Assembly (NCBI GenBank): GCA_041394705.1
Contig: JAWKHS010000004.1
Span: 496,001-560,000, forward strand
DNA from: Vicinamibacterales bacterium
GTDB lineage: Bacteria > Acidobacteriota > Vicinamibacteria > Vicinamibacterales > UBA2999
Length of the DNA stretch: 64,000 nucleotides
Direction: 5' to 3'
The notes beneath the pieces were generated by a model. It was not told where the DNA came from. It ran no database searches and saw nothing but the letters and a program-made list of their open reading frames with translations. Of the stretch, positions 61,714 to 64,000 are shown one piece after another (within the stretch, counting starts at the first letter, position 1; each line of letters opens with the position of its first letter). The position numbers were made by a program, and so were the translations under genes.

Positions 61714-62686
61714 GCGCGCCTCCTCCCGCCGCCAGGGCGACGAGCGCCGCGGCGACGCGCGCGGCGCCCCGGCCGTCCACGAGGCCGCGGCCGGCGACCG
61801 CCATCCGGCGGCGGGCCGAGGGCGTCGTCAGGAGCCGGGCGGCCGCATCCGCCACGCGGGCGGCGGACCCGCGCGCGCCGAGGCTCCCCGCGTCGACGAC
61901 GGCGCCTCGGGCGGCCATGGCCCGGATGGCCGGCCGCTGCGCCGGCACGACGGCCACGGCCACCGCCGGGACACCGAGCGCGCACGCTTCCTGGGCCGTC
62001 AGGCCGCCGGCGACGATCGCGACGCGCGCGGCCGCGAGCGCGGCGGCCAGGCGGGCCGGCGGGACCCAGCGCGCGCCGGGCAGGGTCGGGCGGACGCGGG
62101 CCGTGAACCCGGGCGCGACGCGGATGTCGGCGGCGGGCACCCTGGACGCCAGGGCGCGCACCACCGCCCCGACGTGCGGGAACACGTGGGCGCCGCCGCC
62201 CAGCGCCACCACGATCGGACCACGGCGCGGGGCACGGCGGCGGGCGCGGATGGCCGGCAGGCGCGGATCGAGGACCGCGAAGCGCGGGCCCAGGCACCGC
62301 CCGGGGCGCTCGTCGGCGTGTGTGCGGACGCTCCCGTCGATGACCAGATCGGCGCCCAGCGCGCGGGGCGAGGCATCGCGCACGACCGCCACCGGCACGC
62401 CGCGCCGGCGCGCGGCGGCCACCCAGATCCTGGCGGCGCGGGCGTCGGGATCGTCCACGACGAGCAGCCGCAGGCCGGGACGCGCCAGGGCGGTCACGCC
62501 GCGCGGGGCCACGCGCACGCCGAGGGCCCCGGCCGCGCGCGCCGTGCCGGCGCTCCCGCGCAGCGAGACGATGGGACGGACGCCCAGCGCACGGGCCAGG
62601 GCGCGGCAGCGCGCCAGGTGGCCGAATCCCACCCGTGGTCCCGCGGCCGCACGAAAGAGGACGCCCATGTCGCCAGTAATCGGCAT
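61706..62686 (-). CDS. PseG-like UDP-sugar hydrolase
   Basis: A 326-residue GT-B-fold protein related to PseG, which removes UDP from the 2,4-diacetamido sugar before NeuB-type condensation in pseudaminic acid synthesis. The N-terminal signature RVGFGHLARCRALA carries the catalytic His (H23), with LLVVDDPDA, IVVALGGGAHVFPHV and IVAGGLTAQEACALGVPAVA in the expected order. Unusually rich in Arg/Ala. ATG at 62686 overlaps the upstream TGA by 1 nt; a GTG three bases earlier is an alternative. It is coupled to the DegT aminotransferase gene upstream. Confidence 0.78.
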   Translation of the reverse strand: MPITGDMGVLFRAAAGPRVGFGHLARCRALARALGVRPIVSLRGSAGTARAAGALGVRVAPRGVTALARPGLRLLVVDDPDARAARIWVAAARRRGVPVAVVRDASPRALGADLVIDGSVRTHADERPGRCLGPRFAVLDPRLPAIRARRRAPRRGPIVVALGGGAHVFPHVGAVVRALASRVPAADIRVAPGFTARVRPTLPGARWVPPARLAAALAAARVAIVAGGLTAQEACALGVPAVAVAVVPAQRPAIRAMAARGAVVDAGSLGARGSAARVADAAARLLTTPSARRRMAVAGRGLVDGRGAARVAAALVALAAGGGAHA

Positions 62687-63852
62687 CACCGCACCTGACC
62701 CGCAATTGCGCGGCGCAGCGCCTCGACCACGACCCAGGCGTCGTCGTCCGCCATGCCGCCCGACAGCGGCAGCGACAGGATGCGGTCCGACACGCGCTCG
62801 GCCACCGGGAACATGCCGCGCGTCAGGCGGAAGCGCTCGCGGTAGTAGCGCTGCAGGTGGAGCGCGCGGAAGTGCACGCTGGTCGCGATGCCCCGGCTGG
62901 CCAGGTGCGCGGCGAGATCGTCGCGCCGCCAGCCCGACTCCGGTTCGACGAGCACCGAATAGAGATGACGGGCGTGGACGTCGCCGGCGGGCACGGGCGC
63001 CGGCCTAGCGAGCGGCAGGTCCGCCAGGCCCTCGTCGTAGATGCGCCAGATGGCCGCGCGCCGGACCAGGCGGGTCTCGAGCGCCCGCAGCTGGTGCAGG
63101 CCGATCGCGGCCGCGATGTCCGGCATGTTGTACTTGAAGCCCGGGAAGAGCACGTCGTAGTGCGGGGTGCCCGTGGCCCGGTACCGCGCCCACCCGTCAC
63201 GGCTGATGCCGTGCTGCGACGCGGTGCGGGCGAACCCGGCCACCTCGTCGGAGGCGGTCGTGAGCATGCCGCCCTCCCCCGTCGTCAGGTTCTTGGTGGC
63301 GTAGAAGCTGAAGCACGTGACGTCGGCCGTCGTCCCGATCTTGCGTCCCTGCGACACGGCCTCGACCGCGTGCGCCGCGTCCTCGATGACGACCAGCCCG
63401 TGCCGGTCGGCCACGTCGCGAAACGCCGCGACGTCGACGGGCCGGCCCCCGAAGTGCACGGGCACCAGCGCGCGCGTGGTCGGCCCGACGGCCGCGGCCG
63501 CCGCCTCGGGCGACAGGTTCCAGGTCACGGGGTCGATGTCCGCGAAGCGGGGGGTCGCCCCGGCGTGGATGGCGACGTTGGCCGTCGCGCAGAACGTGAG
63601 GGGCGTCGTCACCACGTCGTCGCCGGGACCGATCTCGTAGGCGAGGAGCGCCAGGTGCAGCGCGGCCGTGCAGGAGTTGAGGGCCAGGGCGTGCGGCGCC
63701 CCGACGTAGCCGGCGAAGGCCTCCTCGAACTGCCGCGCGCGCGGCCCGGTCGACAGCCAGCCCGACTCGAGTGCGGCGACGACCTCCTCGATTTCGGCCC
63801 GCCCGATGACGGGCGGCGCGAAGGGCACGGCCGTGGACGTCGTGGGGGCCAT
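62686..63852 (-). CDS. DegT/DnrJ/EryC1-family sugar aminotransferase (PseC-like)
   Basis: A 388-residue PLP enzyme that aminates a keto-sugar nucleotide. The Schiff-base Lys is K187 (SFYATKNLTTGEGGML), the PLP ring-stacking and Asp region is IEDAAHAVEA with D158, and the phosphate site is ALNSCTAALHLALL. In nonulosonate pathways this step makes the 4-amino sugar nucleotide (PseC or LegC). Its ATG overlaps the preceding gene's TGA by 1 nt. A 4,6-dehydratase (PseB-like) is expected upstream but is not visible. Confidence 0.92.
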   Translation of the reverse strand: MAPTTSTAVPFAPPVIGRAEIEEVVAALESGWLSTGPRARQFEEAFAGYVGAPHALALNSCTAALHLALLAYEIGPGDDVVTTPLTFCATANVAIHAGATPRFADIDPVTWNLSPEAAAAAVGPTTRALVPVHFGGRPVDVAAFRDVADRHGLVVIEDAAHAVEAVSQGRKIGTTADVTCFSFYATKNLTTGEGGMLTTASDEVAGFARTASQHGISRDGWARYRATGTPHYDVLFPGFKYNMPDIAAAIGLHQLRALETRLVRRAAIWRIYDEGLADLPLARPAPVPAGDVHARHLYSVLVEPESGWRRDDLAAHLASRGIATSVHFRALHLQRYYRERFRLTRGMFPVAERVSDRILSLPLSGGMADDDAWVVVEALRRAIAGQVR

Positions 63853-64000
63853 CAGTGCCTCGCGGCGCTCCGGAGCCAGGCCGGGCTCGTCGCCCGCGGC
63901 ACCTCTGTGCCGGCCAGGAGGGCGGCCGTCAGGTGCACCTTCGTCCGGACACCCTCGATGCCCTCGATCTCGAGGACGGGCGCCCGCCAGGCCAGGCCGG
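63852..64000 (-). CDS. C-terminal end of an unidentified gene (cut by window edge)
   Basis: About 48 codons plus stop, ending in the TGA that overlaps the aminotransferase ATG. The translation contains LEIEGIEGVRTKVHLTAALL and ends with Arg-His. It is too short to classify. Its coupling to the aminotransferase gene suggests another sugar-pathway enzyme, but no dehydratase or acetyltransferase signature can be confirmed. Confidence 0.6.
   Translation of the reverse strand, partial: GLAWRAPVLEIEGIEGVRTKVHLTAALLAGTEVPRATSPAWLRSAARH

Overview
The window is very GC-rich throughout and densely coded. Several features fit the phylum Acidobacteriota, probably class Vicinamibacteria: an Oar-like TonB receptor with an N-terminal carboxypeptidase-regulatory domain, a sortilin/BNR-type exported propeller protein, a secreted DinB-like protein, a bacterial Ku protein and an EF-P of the TPGNLR type. 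This placement is inferred from gene content, not measured.

Layout. Positions 1-8 kb hold housekeeping and stress genes: the N-terminus of uvrC, a CDP-alcohol phosphatidyltransferase, and a minus-strand efp-tdk-membrane protein-ku block. These are followed by Hsp20, a periplasmic HtrA protease, and a minus-strand group of ECF sigma factor, small protein, MscS-like channel and 3-methyladenine glycosylase. uvrA follows at 8-11 kb, then a small response regulator, a PAS/GGDEF-like/EAL protein and tRNA-Thr(CGT). The 1.8 kb after the tRNA carries a lone acyl-CoA ligase and ends in a 33/36-nt copy of the tRNA 3' end, so it looks like an integrated element or its remnant.

Positions 15.9-33.3 kb encode mainly envelope and secreted proteins: a large 17-residue-repeat beta-solenoid protein, the TonB receptor, the 1068-residue propeller, an ABC ATPase, a polytopic glycosyltransferase, an exported hydrolase, a DinB-like protein, a beta-barrel and a Gly/Ser-tailed protein.

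From 33.3 kb to the right edge the window is dominated by motility, c-di-GMP and surface-glycan genes. A minus-strand operon (38.9 to 33.3 kb) encodes MotA-MotB, a degenerate hybrid kinase, an active-looking GGDEF protein and a response regulator-HD-GYP protein. A plus-strand operon of ten genes (39.3-49.3 kb), nearly all overlapping by 4 nt, carries sugar-donor and glycan assembly and decoration enzymes. These include tandem nucleotidyltransferases, a WavE-like transferase, a GT2-GT2 fusion and a sulfotransferase-methyltransferase fusion. Facing it, a minus-strand series (64 to 49.4 kb) carries nonulosonic (pseudaminic-like) acid genes: a DegT aminotransferase, a PseG-like hydrolase, a HAD phosphatase, NeuB, an ATP-grasp enzyme and an SpsF-like cytidylyltransferase. 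These run by overlapping codons straight into a second MotA-MotB pair and a GT4 glycosyltransferase. Then come a pyruvyltransferase-like/methyltransferase fusion, a GGDEF-EAL protein and a Maf (motility-associated factor)-methyltransferase fusion.

Reading it together: Maf proteins put nonulosonic acids on flagellins, so the right half is most simply a flagellar glycosylation and motor-control island. The nonulosonate operon would make a CMP-activated sugar, Maf would transfer it, and the plus-strand operon would build or decorate a glycan that may be sulfated and methylated. Two stator pairs and several c-di-GMP enzymes would set motor output. No flagellin, hook or export gene is visible, so the target is inferred. 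I see no CRISPR array, rRNA, transposase or integrase.
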